DNA of 64,000 nt from a virus. Made by a program: the position numbers and the translations under genes. Location of the stretch: the IMG/VR virus record IMGVR_UViG_3300042890_004841, positions 1-64,000 of that record. One strand, given 5' to 3'. Positions 15,722 to 24,823 of this stretch are shown here, piece by piece (positions within the stretch are counted from its first letter, which is position 1; each line of letters begins with the position of its first letter). The notes under the pieces are model-generated. The model was not told where the DNA came from and did not search any database. It worked only from the letters and a program-made list of their open reading frames with translations.

Positions 15722-17233
15722 ATGCTCAGAGATTTTTTTACTTTTAGTCGTTGGACATTATTTGTTGCTTTAGCTATAAGTATTATAGCTGCCTACTATA
15801 GTATTATTGGATTGACAGCAATTTTTGCAGGTGCTTTTGTTTCTATAGTAATAATGGGCACTGTATTAGAAGTTGCAAAAGTTACCACTACGGTATGGCT
15901 GCACAAGTTTTGGCAACGTTCAGGTTGGACTATAAAACTATATCTAACCACAGCGGTTATTACCCTTGCTTTTTTAACAAGTATGGGTATATTTGGCTTT
16001 TTATCAAAAGCACATATTGATCAAGGTGTTCCAACAAGTGATGTAGCATCACAAGTTTCGTTGCTTGATGAAAAAATTAAGACTGAACGTGATAATATTG
16101 AAACTGCTAGAAAAGCTTTGCAGCAGATGGACAATCAAGTTGATCAGTTATTATCACGTGGTACAACTGAACAAAATGCAGAACGAGCAGTAGTAATACG
16201 TAGACAACAAGCTAAAGAACGTTCTAATTTGCAAAATGATATAGCACGTTCACAAGAAACAATTAGAAAATTAAACGAAGAACGTGCGCCAATTGCTAGT
16301 CAATTACGTAAGGTTGAAGCAGAAGTTGGTCCTATCAAATATATAGCAGCATTAATTTATGGTGATAATCCTGATGCAACATTGCTTGAACGAGCTGTAC
16401 GTTGGGTAACTATTGTGATTGTTGCTGTCTTTGATCCACTTGCTATAATCTTAATTTTAGCTGCAAATAATTCTTTAGCTTGGGAGCGTGAAGATCGTAA
16501 TAAAAAACGTAAAGAAGATGAACAACAATATGAACAAGATGATGGTTCACTTACTGACGATCAAATTGAGCAAATCAAGGAAACCGTAAAAACTGAAGAA
16601 CCTATCGTAGAAAACCGAGTTGAACAGGTATATTTAACAAAACGATGGGTGGATAAGGTGCCTGGGGTGTCGGTGCCGCATCAAGTTTATACGCCACCAC
16701 CAAAAGATGAAGAAATCGTAACACCTGAGCTTACTATCGATAGTATTTCACTTACAGCAGATACGATGCTTGATCCTATTGAAGCAGATACTAAATTTAA
16801 ACCTGTTCATCTTACTAATAATGAAGAAATAATAACAGACAATGTAACTAAGTTAAAACCATTGTTTAAATCTACGGAAGAATATGTTAATTTTGATGGT
16901 AAAAGTATGAGTATGTCAGCATTAAAAGGTATACGTCCTGACCTAATTCATCCTGCTGATAAACCATGGCCTAACGAAATTAACTTTGGTGCAACGTTTC
17001 CTGAAGAAGCGTTAAGTGGTGATACATATATTAGGATTGATAAATTACCTCACGTAATTTATAAGTTTAATGGTTCAAAGTGGATTGTTGTTAATAAGCA
17101 ACAGAATACTACTTATTTGGCTCATGATGGTTATCTTGATTATCTTATCGAGTGTATTAAAAATGGAAGCATTGATATTGATACATTGACTGAGGTAGAA
17201 AAAGAAGAAATCGAGCGCAAACTCAGTGCTTGA
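15722..17233 (+). CDS. Membrane protein with central coiled coil
   Basis: 503 residues. Three hydrophobic helices near the N-terminus (about 13-32, 34-55, 76-98), then a long coiled coil (about 115-215), a further membrane helix (about 228-250: WVTIVIVAVFDPLAIILIL), and a soluble, acidic C-terminal half. The last ~80 residues include GATFPEEALSGDTYIRIDKL, a small beta domain also seen in structural proteins. Similar helix-coil-helix proteins occur in T4-like phages of aquatic hosts without known role. It may anchor replication or lysis machinery to the inner membrane. Confidence 0.7.
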   Translation: MLRDFFTFSRWTLFVALAISIIAAYYSIIGLTAIFAGAFVSIVIMGTVLEVAKVTTTVWLHKFWQRSGWTIKLYLTTAVITLAFLTSMGIFGFLSKAHIDQGVPTSDVASQVSLLDEKIKTERDNIETARKALQQMDNQVDQLLSRGTTEQNAERAVVIRRQQAKERSNLQNDIARSQETIRKLNEERAPIASQLRKVEAEVGPIKYIAALIYGDNPDATLLERAVRWVTIVIVAVFDPLAIILILAANNSLAWEREDRNKKRKEDEQQYEQDDGSLTDDQIEQIKETVKTEEPIVENRVEQVYLTKRWVDKVPGVSVPHQVYTPPPKDEEIVTPELTIDSISLTADTMLDPIEADTKFKPVHLTNNEEIITDNVTKLKPLFKSTEEYVNFDGKSMSMSALKGIRPDLIHPADKPWPNEINFGATFPEEALSGDTYIRIDKLPHVIYKFNGSKWIVVNKQQNTTYLAHDGYLDYLIECIKNGSIDIDTLTEVEKEEIERKLSA

Positions 17234-17258
17234 CAAGTTCAATCTTTTACGATAAGAT
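17230..17258 (+). promoter_or_regulatory. Sigma70-type promoter overlapping a stop codon
   Basis: TTGACA (17230-17235) contains the TGA stop of the upstream gene; 17-nt spacer; TAAGAT (17253-17258). Drives the lipoprotein at 17291. Confidence 0.75.
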
Positions 17259-17290
17259 CACATCATTAACAATTAATTTGTGAGGTTACA

Positions 17291-17974
17291 ATGAAAAAAA
17301 CACTCTTGGCAGTGGCACTTACTTCAACTGTATTGGGTGGCTGCGGCACTACTAATAAACTCTTTAGTGATGCAGGAATAAAAAGTGGCGATCAAACTGC
17401 TATTAGCGAACAACGTGTTACACAAGACTTTAAGCGTAGAGGAGTAAAACTTGAATATAGTTTGTTCTTGCGTGAACTTAAAGCCATTGAAGTAACAGGA
17501 TATGCGCCTGTATGGGGAAATAGTCCCAATGCAACCGAAAGTGCATATAAGGTTGCCGAATTAGATGCAAAGAAAAAACTTGTAGACTTTATCTATCGTG
17601 AAACTGTAGCAAGTGAAACTAGCGTTAATATGATTAGTAAATCACTTGAACGTGCACGTGATCAAAAAACAAACCGTATAGCAAGTAATTATGATAACCA
17701 AAGCGTATCTGTAAGTGATATTGATGTTGAAGGTAAAGCCACACAAGCTGTAGGTAGCCCCCAAAATGTAAATGTTGCAACACGTAATGATGCAGTAGAA
17801 ATTGCTACTACCATGAATCAAATTATTAGAAACAATAACAAAGGTATCTTAGGTGGGTTACGATTAGTTGATAATGCTGTATTAGATGGTGGTAAAGTAG
17901 TGAGCGTAGTATATCGTTGGGACTCAAAACATACTAGTGATATTCAATCAGTTCGTCGCCAAATGAGTCGTTGA
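17291..17974 (+). CDS. Lipoprotein
   Basis: 227 residues. MKKTLLAVALTSTVLGGC is a type II signal with lipobox L15-G-G-C18, so C18 should be lipidated after cleavage. The mature part is alpha/beta with no catalytic motif. It is followed after 1 base by another exported protein, and both may act in the envelope, for example in exclusion of other phages or in lysis. It has its own promoter and GAGG site. Family not recognised. Confidence 0.8.
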   Translation: MKKTLLAVALTSTVLGGCGTTNKLFSDAGIKSGDQTAISEQRVTQDFKRRGVKLEYSLFLRELKAIEVTGYAPVWGNSPNATESAYKVAELDAKKKLVDFIYRETVASETSVNMISKSLERARDQKTNRIASNYDNQSVSVSDIDVEGKATQAVGSPQNVNVATRNDAVEIATTMNQIIRNNNKGILGGLRLVDNAVLDGGKVVSVVYRWDSKHTSDIQSVRRQMSR

Positions 17975-17975
17975 T

Positions 17976-19085
17976 ATGAAGAAGTTGCTTGCTTCAACGC
18001 TAATTGCTGTGCCATTAATTGCACATGCTGATGTATGGACTGTGATTAGCGTAACTAAATTTTTAGTTGAACATTTTAATAATCAACCACCAACTCAACG
18101 TGTTCGTGTACAAGTTGAATCAAACACTGCTGTAAACGCACAACAGGCAGCATGGCGTGAAGCATGTAATCAAACATGGGGAAGTAGCTTAATCTCAGAT
18201 TTAAGCACAACTAACACAAGGCTTTTAACTGATCGTGTTGCTTCAAGCTCAAGTTGCTATATTAAAAATTATACAGTAGTTGATTCTCATGTTTATGTAA
18301 ACCATATAGGCGAAAAGAAATACCGTGTTCAAATGGACGTAACAACATCACCTAATAACGTTGATGGTAGAATTTTGGGTAATTCTACTGATACTAAACA
18401 ATTACAAGGTGATCAACATCAAGCTGCTATAAAATCTTTGGTTGATAGCAGAAAGTCACAAGATAATTTAATTAAATCTTATTTAAATTTTTACCCTGAA
18501 GGCGCATGGGATGTTGAAGTCAATAAAGTACAAAGTGGCGTAATCAATACGCAACCTTATTTAAGAATTTCTTATGAGTATAAGCTTAGTTACAAATTTA
18601 TGCATGGGTTGTGGCAAGTTGTTGACCGTATGAAAGTTCCGACAAATAGCGTTAGCGTATTGGATAGACGTTGCTATAGTGAGGGTAGTCGTATTGATAC
18701 AAATTGTATACAGCACTATAGTCGTAATGATAATGGTGTGCGTAGCGTAAAATTAACGATGCGTGAATCAGGACAATTGTTTGGTGAATCTGATACCGTT
18801 ACATTAACACATGGTAATTATGAAACTTTAGTTCAGGAGATTGCACGTTTAAGACATACAGTTATTCAATTTAATTTTAAAGATGCTAGTGGTAATGTAT
18901 TATTAAGGACGTGTGATCGTAACGTTACTATGAACAATATTATGTTGCAGGGTAGTGGTACAGGTTTGATTCAAGGTGATCGATATACTAAAAATACTTT
19001 ACAAATTAATTTAACAGAAATTGATTTGGAAAATTTAAAGAATTATCAATCCTTAGAAGCTAAAGTAGCAAGCACTTGTTATTAG
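17976..19085 (+). CDS. Secreted protein of unknown function
   Basis: 369 residues with a Sec signal [18 protein letters not shown], likely cut before DVW. Six or more cysteines in the mature part (for example CNQTW, SSCYIK, RRCYSEG, TNCIQH, RTCDRN, STCY) suggest disulfides in the periplasm. Segments repeat a beta-rich pattern. Pairs with the lipoprotein just upstream. The clpX gene starts 14 bases after its stop. No family recognised. Confidence 0.72.
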   Translation: MKKLLASTLIAVPLIAHADVWTVISVTKFLVEHFNNQPPTQRVRVQVESNTAVNAQQAAWREACNQTWGSSLISDLSTTNTRLLTDRVASSSSCYIKNYTVVDSHVYVNHIGEKKYRVQMDVTTSPNNVDGRILGNSTDTKQLQGDQHQAAIKSLVDSRKSQDNLIKSYLNFYPEGAWDVEVNKVQSGVINTQPYLRISYEYKLSYKFMHGLWQVVDRMKVPTNSVSVLDRRCYSEGSRIDTNCIQHYSRNDNGVRSVKLTMRESGQLFGESDTVTLTHGNYETLVQEIARLRHTVIQFNFKDASGNVLLRTCDRNVTMNNIMLQGSGTGLIQGDRYTKNTLQINLTEIDLENLKNYQSLEAKVASTCY

Positions 19086-19099
19086 GGATAAGTATCAAT

Positions 19100-20341
19100 A
19101 TGGGTGACGTTTATCATTTTCAAGAATGTAGTTTTTGTGGCAAACACAAAAATGTGGTTAAAAAACTTATTGTAGGTGAGAGTACTGCTATATGCAGTGA
19201 TTGTGTTGAACTATGCAATGATTTGCTTAAAGACGAAGAACCTGATGGTGATGATGCACCAAAAAAGATAAGTTTTTATGCTGATGATATTAAAAATTTT
19301 CTTGATCAATATATCATTGGTCAAGATTATGCTAAGAAAATTATCAGTGTGGCAGTATCAAATCATTACAAGCGGATTACTTCGGAAACAAAAGAATTAG
19401 AAATTCAAAAAGCTAACGTGTTGATACTTGGTCCGAGTGGCGGAGGTAAAACGTTATTAGCCAAAACTGTTGCAAAATATTTAGACGTGCCATTTGTTAT
19501 TGCAGATGCTACCTCATTAACTGAGGCAGGATATGTTGGTGATGATGTAGAAAGTATGATACAACGGTTAGTAGCTGATGCTGACAATGACATTGAACGT
19601 GCTCAACGTGGCATTGTATTCATTGATGAGATTGACAAAATTGCAAGAAAAAGTGAAAGTGCTAGTATTACACGTGATGTAAGCGGCGAAGGTGTGCAGC
19701 AAGCATTGTTAAAAATTGTAGAAGGCACAGTATGTCGTATTGCACAACAGGGTAAACGCAAACATCCAAGTAATGAAATGTTAGAAGTTGATACAAAAAA
19801 TATTTTATTCATTGGTGGTGGTGCGTTTGTTGGATTAACGGATATTATTTCACGTAGGATGCATGGTAATAGTATTGGTTTTAGTGCACAAGTTGGACAG
19901 GCTGAATCTACAAGTGACGTGTTGGCTAAAGTAAGTCCTGATGATTTGACTAAGTTTGGGATGATTCCTGAATTAATTGGTCGTTTTACTAGTCGTGTGT
20001 CTATCACGGAACTTAATAAAGAGCAACTTGTAAATATTTTGACTAATGTAAAAAATAATTTTATTGAGCAATATCAATATTTGCTAAGTTTAGATGAAAT
20101 CGAATTAACTTTTACAAAAGAAGCTATTGAACAAATTGCTGATAATTGTCTAACATTAAAGACAGGTGCACGTGGTTTGCAATCTGAGGTAGAAAGAGTA
20201 TTAATGAATGTTATGTTTCATGCTAAACAGCTTAAAGGTAAGCAAATTGAAATAGATAAAAAGCATGTAGAAAATCCTGATTTACTAAATACATATTGGG
20301 AATCTTACCTAGGACAATCATTAAGAAAAGGAAAAAAATGA
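19100..20341 (+). CDS. clpX: ClpX, ATP-dependent protease unfoldase subunit
   Basis: 413 residues, close to E. coli ClpX (424). Starts at [14 protein letters not shown]. The zinc-binding domain has C10, C13, C32, C35. Walker A is GPSGGGKT (111-118), pore loop GYVG (144-147), Walker B IVFIDE (172-177), RKH loop at 220-222, and the ClpP-docking IGF loop at 259-261. The sensor II region reads [11 protein letters not shown]. Everything needed for a working unfoldase is present. A clpP gene lies 5.5 kb downstream, so the phage can make its own ClpXP. The stop overlaps the bS21 start by 4 bases. Confidence 0.95.
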   Translation: MGDVYHFQECSFCGKHKNVVKKLIVGESTAICSDCVELCNDLLKDEEPDGDDAPKKISFYADDIKNFLDQYIIGQDYAKKIISVAVSNHYKRITSETKELEIQKANVLILGPSGGGKTLLAKTVAKYLDVPFVIADATSLTEAGYVGDDVESMIQRLVADADNDIERAQRGIVFIDEIDKIARKSESASITRDVSGEGVQQALLKIVEGTVCRIAQQGKRKHPSNEMLEVDTKNILFIGGGAFVGLTDIISRRMHGNSIGFSAQVGQAESTSDVLAKVSPDDLTKFGMIPELIGRFTSRVSITELNKEQLVNILTNVKNNFIEQYQYLLSLDEIELTFTKEAIEQIADNCLTLKTGARGLQSEVERVLMNVMFHAKQLKGKQIEIDKKHVENPDLLNTYWESYLGQSLRKGKK

Positions 20342-20547
20342 AAGTAGTTATTAAAGAAGGGCAATCTTTTGAAAGCGGTATAAGAAAGTTTAAGAAAAAA
20401 ATTCTTGAAAGTGGTATCATGCAAGAATTGCGTGATCGTCAAGAATATACTAAACCTAGCATTGCTAGAAAAATTGCAAGAGGTAAAGCAGTAAGTCGTT
20501 GGAAAAAATATTTACGTACACAGGAATTGCCAACTAAGTTATATTAA
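20338..20547 (+). CDS. rpsU: Ribosomal protein bS21
   Basis: 69 residues with the bS21 pattern: hVKExESFExxhRRFKK near the start (here [16 protein letters not shown]), then RxxExYxKPSxxRKxxxxKAxxRWKK (here [20 protein letters not shown]). bS21 sits near the anti-Shine-Dalgarno end of 16S rRNA and helps initiation. Viral bS21 is known from phages of several aquatic bacteria. The ATG overlaps the clpX stop (ATGA), with AAAAGGAAAAAA as site. The phage copy might bias ribosomes towards phage mRNAs, which fits the many embedded Shine-Dalgarno signals here. Confidence 0.92.
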   Translation: MKVVIKEGQSFESGIRKFKKKILESGIMQELRDRQEYTKPSIARKIARGKAVSRWKKYLRTQELPTKLY

Positions 20548-20564
20548 ATATTAATGAGGTTAAT

Positions 20565-20720
20565 ATGATTAATACATTGTTTCAATGGCAGGAAGTAGAA
20601 GTAACACCTGAGGAAGAAGAAGCATGGCAAAACTTTTTAACCAAATATCATGAAAATCCACCACGACAAGAAAATCTAGAAACTACAATTCCAAGGGAGA
20701 AAAAAGATGGCATACAGTGA
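20565..20720 (+). CDS. Small acidic protein (51 aa)
   Basis: MINTLFQWQEVEVTPEEEEA, then a helical, charged part. TGAGG lies 5 nt before the ATG. Its last 14 bases overlap the iscU-like start in another frame. No homology recognised. Confidence 0.6.
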   Translation: MINTLFQWQEVEVTPEEEEAWQNFLTKYHENPPRQENLETTIPREKKDGIQ

Positions 20721-21090
20721 ACAGGTAATAGATCATTATGAAAATCCAAGAAACGTGGGTAGTTTTGATAAGTCCGATAGCGATATTGGTACAGGTATGG
20801 TTGGTGCACCTGCTTGTGGTGATGTTATGAAATTACAAATAAAGGTAAAAGATGGAATCATTCAAGATGCAAAATTTAAGACGTATGGATGTGGCTCAGC
20901 GATTGCAAGTAGTTCGTTGGTTACGGAGTGGGTTAAAGGCAAAACTTTGGACGAAGCGTCGATTATCAAAAATACTCAAATCGCACAGGAACTTGCACTC
21001 CCACCCGTTAAGATCCACTGTTCGATACTTGCTGAAGACGCAATTAAAGCAGCAATAAACGATTATAAAAATAAACACGCTATACAATGA
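20707..21090 (+). CDS. iscU: IscU/NifU-N Fe-S cluster scaffold
   Basis: 127 residues, the usual IscU length. The three cluster cysteines C37 (APACGD), C62 (YGCGSA) and C105 (KIHCS), and the ligand-exchange aspartate D39, are all present. LPPVK at 98-102 matches the motif by which IscU binds the chaperone HscA. IscU assembles 2Fe-2S and 4Fe-4S clusters with sulfur from IscS. No cysteine desulfurase or HscBA is seen in the window, so it would rely on host partners. AAGGGAGAAAAAAG precedes the ATG. Confidence 0.93.
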   Translation: MAYSEQVIDHYENPRNVGSFDKSDSDIGTGMVGAPACGDVMKLQIKVKDGIIQDAKFKTYGCGSAIASSSLVTEWVKGKTLDEASIIKNTQIAQELALPPVKIHCSILAEDAIKAAINDYKNKHAIQ

Positions 21091-21287
21091 TTGTATTTTT
21101 TGTTGTCAACTTTATCATTGGCGTGATTTTTATATTAAGTTCACGGTGGACAGTTGATCCTCAAGTAAAAATGAGTATGCCACCACAAGATATTGAACAA
21201 ATTAATCTTGAGCTTGATAGACGGGAAGAAGTAGGGGTACTATTTCTTTTGATATCAGCATTTTTTCTTATATTATTAATTTTATAG
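21087..21287 (+). CDS. Two-pass membrane protein (66 aa)
   Basis: Hydrophobic helices at about residues 1-18 and 48-66 flank an acidic loop (QDIEQINLELDRREE). Start overlaps the iscU-like stop by 4 bases. Function unknown. Confidence 0.68.
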   Translation: MIVFFVVNFIIGVIFILSSRWTVDPQVKMSMPPQDIEQINLELDRREEVGVLFLLISAFFLILLIL

Positions 21288-21296
21288 AGGTATTCA

Positions 21297-22316
21297 ATGA
21301 GAATTGAAGATGAAATCAAGCTTGATTTCAAGGATGTACTAATTCGTCCAAAGCGTAGTACACTATCAAGTCGTAAAGAAGTTGATTTAGTAAAGTTTTA
21401 TAAATTTAAACATAGTAGATATGAATACGAAGGTATTCCTATTATGGCAGCTAATATGGACGGTGTGGGCACAATGTCAATGGCATTAGCATTGGGTAAG
21501 CATAGACTATTTACATGTCTAATTAAGAGCTATAATAAAGATATAGAAAACTTCACAGAATTTAAAGTAAGCAGGGACCACTATGCAGTTAGTACGGGCA
21601 CTAGTGATGAAGATTTTCGTAATTTAAATACTATTTTAACGGGTTTAGGTGCTCAATTTATCTGTATTGATGTAGCCAATGGATATAGTGAACATTTTGG
21701 TGACTTTGTTGAAAGCGTAAGAAATCGTTGGCCTGATAAAACAATTATTGCAGGTAATGTAGTTACAGCAGATATGACACAGGAGTTAATATTACGTGGG
21801 GCAGATATTGTTAAAGTTGGGATTGGGCCTGGCAGTGTGTGTACTACTCGTGTACAAACAGGTGTGGGTTATCCTCAACTTAGTGCAATCATCGAATGTG
21901 CCGATGCTGCTCATGGTCTTGGTGGGCATATTATTGCTGATGGAGGGTGTATTTGTCCTGGGGATGTTGCTAAAGCTTTTGGTGCAGGAGCAGATTTTGT
22001 AATGCTTGGTGGCATGTTTGCGGGACACGATGAAGGTGGTGGTACTATAGAAAACGGAAAAGTTACGTTTTATGGCATGAGTAGTGAAACTGCTATGGAA
22101 AAACACCATGGTGGTGTAGCAGATTATCGTAGTAGTGAAGGACGTACGGTAGAAATTCCCTATAAAGGTAAAGTTTCACAAACTGTACTTGATATATTAG
22201 GTGGACTACGTAGCACTTGTACCTACGTTGGTGCGTCAAATTTAAAACAACTTCCTAAATGCACTACATTTATTAAAGTCAACCGTCAAATTAATGATGT
22301 GTTTATCCAAAAATAA
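21297..22316 (+). CDS. guaC: GMP reductase
   Basis: 339 residues (E. coli GuaC 347). The IMPDH/GMPR barrel motifs are clear: the active loop [20 protein letters not shown] with catalytic C182, then [20 protein letters not shown], and the GMPR-type ending [18 protein letters not shown]. It lacks the CBS domains and the fingers of IMP dehydrogenase, which favours GMP reductase (GMP + NADPH to IMP + NH3). It may turn host guanine nucleotides from degraded RNA into a common purine pool for phage DNA. AGAGG 8 nt upstream. Confidence 0.93.
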   Translation: MRIEDEIKLDFKDVLIRPKRSTLSSRKEVDLVKFYKFKHSRYEYEGIPIMAANMDGVGTMSMALALGKHRLFTCLIKSYNKDIENFTEFKVSRDHYAVSTGTSDEDFRNLNTILTGLGAQFICIDVANGYSEHFGDFVESVRNRWPDKTIIAGNVVTADMTQELILRGADIVKVGIGPGSVCTTRVQTGVGYPQLSAIIECADAAHGLGGHIIADGGCICPGDVAKAFGAGADFVMLGGMFAGHDEGGGTIENGKVTFYGMSSETAMEKHHGGVADYRSSEGRTVEIPYKGKVSQTVLDILGGLRSTCTYVGASNLKQLPKCTTFIKVNRQINDVFIQK

Positions 22317-22354
22317 TCGTATATTTTACGAATTTTGATAAAATATATACTGAG

Positions 22355-22375
22355 GTAGATGCCAAATGGGTCTAC
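22355..22375 (+). other. Small inverted repeat upstream of hsp20
   Basis: GTAGA (22355-22359) pairs with TCTAC (22371-22375), with an inner CC/GG pair, followed by TTTTAAAAA. Could end guaC transcription or fold the hsp20 leader. Weak stem. Confidence 0.35.
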
Positions 22376-22413
22376 TTTTAAAAAGTCATCTTGCTTAATA
22401 AAGGAGAAAAAAC

Positions 22414-22866
22414 ATGACAAACACATTGACATTACGTTCATTTGATATTCCCACAATTACAAAATTTGGTATTGGTTTTGACCGCATGTTTGATGAGCTA
22501 TCACGCTTTAATGACATGTCGCAACAAACTAATTATCCCCCATATAATGTAATTGAAGTTACTGAGGACAAGTACATTGTAGAGTTAGCAGTAGCGGGAT
22601 TTAAAGAGGGAGAAATTGACATTACTGTAAACAATCGTAATTTGATTGTTAAGGGTCAACGTCAAACAACCACTATTGAAGGTGAAGAAACTAAATTTAT
22701 TCATCATGGTATTAGTGCTCGCTCTTTTACACGTAGTTGGCCTATTGCTGAGTACGTGGAAGTAACAAGTGCAACGCAAGAAAATGGTATCCTATCAGTT
22801 ACGCTAGAGCGTAAAATTCCTGAAGAAAAGAAGCCAAAAACTATTGCAATCACTTATGTAAAGTGA
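22414..22866 (+). CDS. hsp20: Small heat shock protein, Hsp20/alpha-crystallin family
   Basis: 150 residues. The alpha-crystallin domain spans about 44-135, with VAGFKEGEIDITVNNRNLIVK and the late A-x-x-x-N-G-h-L motif as TQENGILSV (about 124-132). The N-terminal part has an FDRMFDEL segment like IbpA. It holds unfolding proteins in a soluble state. T4-like phages of cyanobacteria and other hosts often encode Hsp20, and these can take part in capsid assembly. AAAGGAG 8 nt upstream. Confidence 0.93.
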   Translation: MTNTLTLRSFDIPTITKFGIGFDRMFDELSRFNDMSQQTNYPPYNVIEVTEDKYIVELAVAGFKEGEIDITVNNRNLIVKGQRQTTTIEGEETKFIHHGISARSFTRSWPIAEYVEVTSATQENGILSVTLERKIPEEKKPKTIAITYVK

Positions 22867-22880
22867 TAAAATCATAAATA

Positions 22881-22920
22881 CTAGAGTCAGCGTAGTCACT
22901 TTAGCTACGCTGTTCTCTAG
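22881..22920 (+). other. Strong hairpin between hsp20 and clpS
   Basis: CTAGAG (22881-22886) pairs with CTCTAG (22915-22920) and CAGCGTAG (22888-22895) with CTACGCTG (22905-22912): 14 pairs with a small asymmetric bulge and a 9-nt loop. No T run follows, so a classical terminator is unlikely; it could be an RNA-stability element, processing site or leader structure for clpS. Confidence 0.7.
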
Positions 22921-22938
22921 CTTATTAGAGGATACTAT

Positions 22939-23247
22939 ATGTCTAAAACTGATGTGAAAACTAGAATTAAACCTAATTTGAAATTGCATGAACCAAATTT
23001 GTTTAAAATCATCTATATTAACGATGATGTTACTACTATTGAATTTGTTATTGAGTCACTTATGGAATACTTTCAGTATACTTCCGAAAATGCCTTAGAA
23101 TTGACTAAAAATATACATAATGAAGGTAGCGCAGTTGTAGCAGTTTTGCCATTTGAAATTGCTGAACAAAAAGGTTTAGAAGTTACGTTAGCTGCTAGGG
23201 CACAAGGTTTTCCATTACAAATTAAAATAGAAGAAGAAAAAACTTAA
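22939..23247 (+). CDS. clpS: ClpS, N-degron adaptor
   Basis: 102 residues. The core has FKIIYINDDVTTIEFVIESL, matching the ClpS pattern (Y-x-V-h-h-x-N-D-D-x-T-x-x-x-F-V), then the A-x-x-h-x-x-x-h-H-x-x-G helix as ALELTKNIHNEGS and a C-terminal strand. ClpS delivers proteins with destabilising N-terminal residues to ClpAP. No clpA is visible; the phage makes ClpX and ClpP. AGAGG upstream. ClpS of the phage may recruit host ClpA or tune its specificity. Confidence 0.9.
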   Translation: MSKTDVKTRIKPNLKLHEPNLFKIIYINDDVTTIEFVIESLMEYFQYTSENALELTKNIHNEGSAVVAVLPFEIAEQKGLEVTLAARAQGFPLQIKIEEEKT

Positions 23248-23939
23248 CTTATAATTACTTTTTTCGGATAGTAGGGGTCATGCATTTTAGGATTGTTGAC
23301 ATATCTTCTAGCATTAAAAGTATAATCTATTGAACGTTTATATGACCCAAATAACCAATGATCAACTTTATGATCTGAATCACTTGCTAAACACATAATT
23401 AACCCCATAGGATCATCAACTTTTAACGTAGGATCTCTAAAAGATACTTGTTGTGAAGGTAAAGAACTTGTAATTAATGTAATACGATTTGCGTCATGAT
23501 GCTTTTGTAAATTTCTTATCGTTCTTGTTAGGTAAGTCATATCTTCATTATGATAATCACTTAGTTTTTCTTTGTTTGCGTTAGTCTCGTTAATATCTTG
23601 AGCATACCACCCATTAGCCCCAACAAATGCAATACCATTAAGTATAACTACGTGATTGTGTAAGTACACTACATTAGGTAATGGTCTACATATATTACGC
23701 ATAGATTCAATAACATCGTGTGAGCTTATATATTGGTTTTCTAAACTACCATCAATAAACAATACACCTCTATAATGTTGACTTAGATTTGTTAAGACAT
23801 TATCAACTATGGCATGATCTGAACTAACGTTACCTGCTACTATACAAAAAAGTGATGTTGCTTTACCATCCCAATCAAAAGTGTCTTTTACTGTTAAGTT
23901 TAAATCACTTATTAAATCCACCGCAAAAGATAAATCCAT
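23244..23939 (-). CDS. Calcineurin-like phosphoesterase fold with all metal-binding motifs altered
   Basis: 231 residues from M at 23939. The order of blocks matches the intact phosphoesterase encoded at 34503, but each metal ligand is changed: D-A-H becomes D12-L-N14, AGD becomes AGN (35-37), GNHE becomes GSLE (64-67), the TH block becomes ITSS and GHVH becomes GSYK. The flanking pattern (ILNGIAFVGANGWYAQD like IDGYKFIGASMWTD) is kept. It looks like a folded but catalytically dead protein. It follows the Pro/Lys-rich gene by 1 base on the - strand. Confidence 0.6.
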   Translation of the reverse strand: MDLSFAVDLISDLNLTVKDTFDWDGKATSLFCIVAGNVSSDHAIVDNVLTNLSQHYRGVLFIDGSLENQYISSHDVIESMRNICRPLPNVVYLHNHVVILNGIAFVGANGWYAQDINETNANKEKLSDYHNEDMTYLTRTIRNLQKHHDANRITLITSSLPSQQVSFRDPTLKVDDPMGLIMCLASDSDHKVDHWLFGSYKRSIDYTFNARRYVNNPKMHDPYYPKKVIIS

Positions 23940-23940
23940 A

Positions 23941-24225
23941 TTACATTTTGGGTTTTGGTGTACGTGGTTTTCTAGCTTTAGTTGCTTTAGGCTCCATCGC
24001 AGGTACCTCTTTCTTTTCTTTTTTAATAGGCGCAACTACCACATTATCTTTTTTAGGTTGTCTAACTGTAGGTTTTTTAGCGGGTGCAGTAGCCTCAATA
24101 TGTTCATCTGCAGGTTTACCAACCGTTTGTAACGGTTGTGGGGCAGGTAATGGTGCGGGTGCTTCAATACCTTTTTGACCATCAGTAAATAAACTTCTAA
24201 AAAATTTACCTAATTTTTCTAACAT
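23941..24225 (-). CDS. Pro/Ala/Lys-rich protein (94 aa)
   Basis: An amphipathic N-terminus (MLEKLGKFFRSLFTDG) that might sit on a membrane, followed by about 70 low-complexity residues of Pro, Ala and Lys ending PRTPKPKM. The tail is basic and disordered, so nucleic-acid or envelope binding is possible. AAGGAG 7 nt upstream on the - strand. Not recognised. Confidence 0.7.
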   Translation of the reverse strand: MLEKLGKFFRSLFTDGQKGIEAPAPLPAPQPLQTVGKPADEHIEATAPAKKPTVRQPKKDNVVVAPIKKEKKEVPAMEPKATKARKPRTPKPKM

Positions 24226-24310
24226 TGTTATTCTCCTTAATTAAGTATTTAATCAAATTTTACTCATATAACCATTTTAGGTAAATAATTTTTGTTATAA
24301 GGTTTAAAAC

Positions 24311-24823
24311 ATGCAAGTTGAAGAATTGTGCTTTGTTTCTAAAATTGAAAATTTTAAAGAGTTAAAGGGAATTATTTTAGAAAAAATTAATAGTATGGGT
24401 CAACTTGACTTTAATAATAGCTTTCAAAATATTTGTCATACTGATTATCATTTAAATAATGCATTTGAAAGACCATATGTTGAATTTATACAACCAAGTT
24501 TTGTAAAACACCTAACTGAATTAAATTCTACTTTTGGATATGATTATTTTGAATTCGGTTATATTTGGTTTCAACAATATGAAAAAAATGGGTTTCATCC
24601 ATGGCATTGCCATCCTGATAGCACATTTTCAAATATAGCTTTTATTGAATTACCTAGTAGCAATGTTTCAACTCAAATTAAAATAAAAGATTATCAATTT
24701 TCTATTGACGTAAAGGAAGGTGAGATATTATCGATGCCTGGTTCATTTTTACATTGTTCCCCAATAAATAAATCAAAAAGAAAAACTGTAGTTGTTTGTA
24801 ACACTTTTAACTATGTCTCTTAA
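24311..24823 (+). CDS. 2OG-Fe(II) oxygenase-like protein
   Basis: 170 residues. A double-stranded beta-helix pattern with H99-x-H101-x-D103 (WHCHPD), a distal H148 (FLHCSP) and a basic pocket R157/K158 (SKRKTVV) fits 2-oxoglutarate/Fe(II) oxygenases of the phage PHYH/DUF6445-like sort. Target unknown; in T4-like phages these may modify proteins, nucleotides or lipids. Three other oxygenase-like genes are in the window. The stop region overlaps the SprT-like gene by 11 bases. Confidence 0.75.
   Translation: MQVEELCFVSKIENFKELKGIILEKINSMGQLDFNNSFQNICHTDYHLNNAFERPYVEFIQPSFVKHLTELNSTFGYDYFEFGYIWFQQYEKNGFHPWHCHPDSTFSNIAFIELPSSNVSTQIKIKDYQFSIDVKEGEILSMPGSFLHCSPINKSKRKTVVVCNTFNYVS

Noticed and set aside
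19405-20007. - strand ORFs across clpX
   Set aside because: They are antisense shadows of a well-supported gene with no own start signals.
21297-22316. IMP dehydrogenase
   Set aside because: No CBS domains, and the ending [18 protein letters not shown] is the GMP reductase form.
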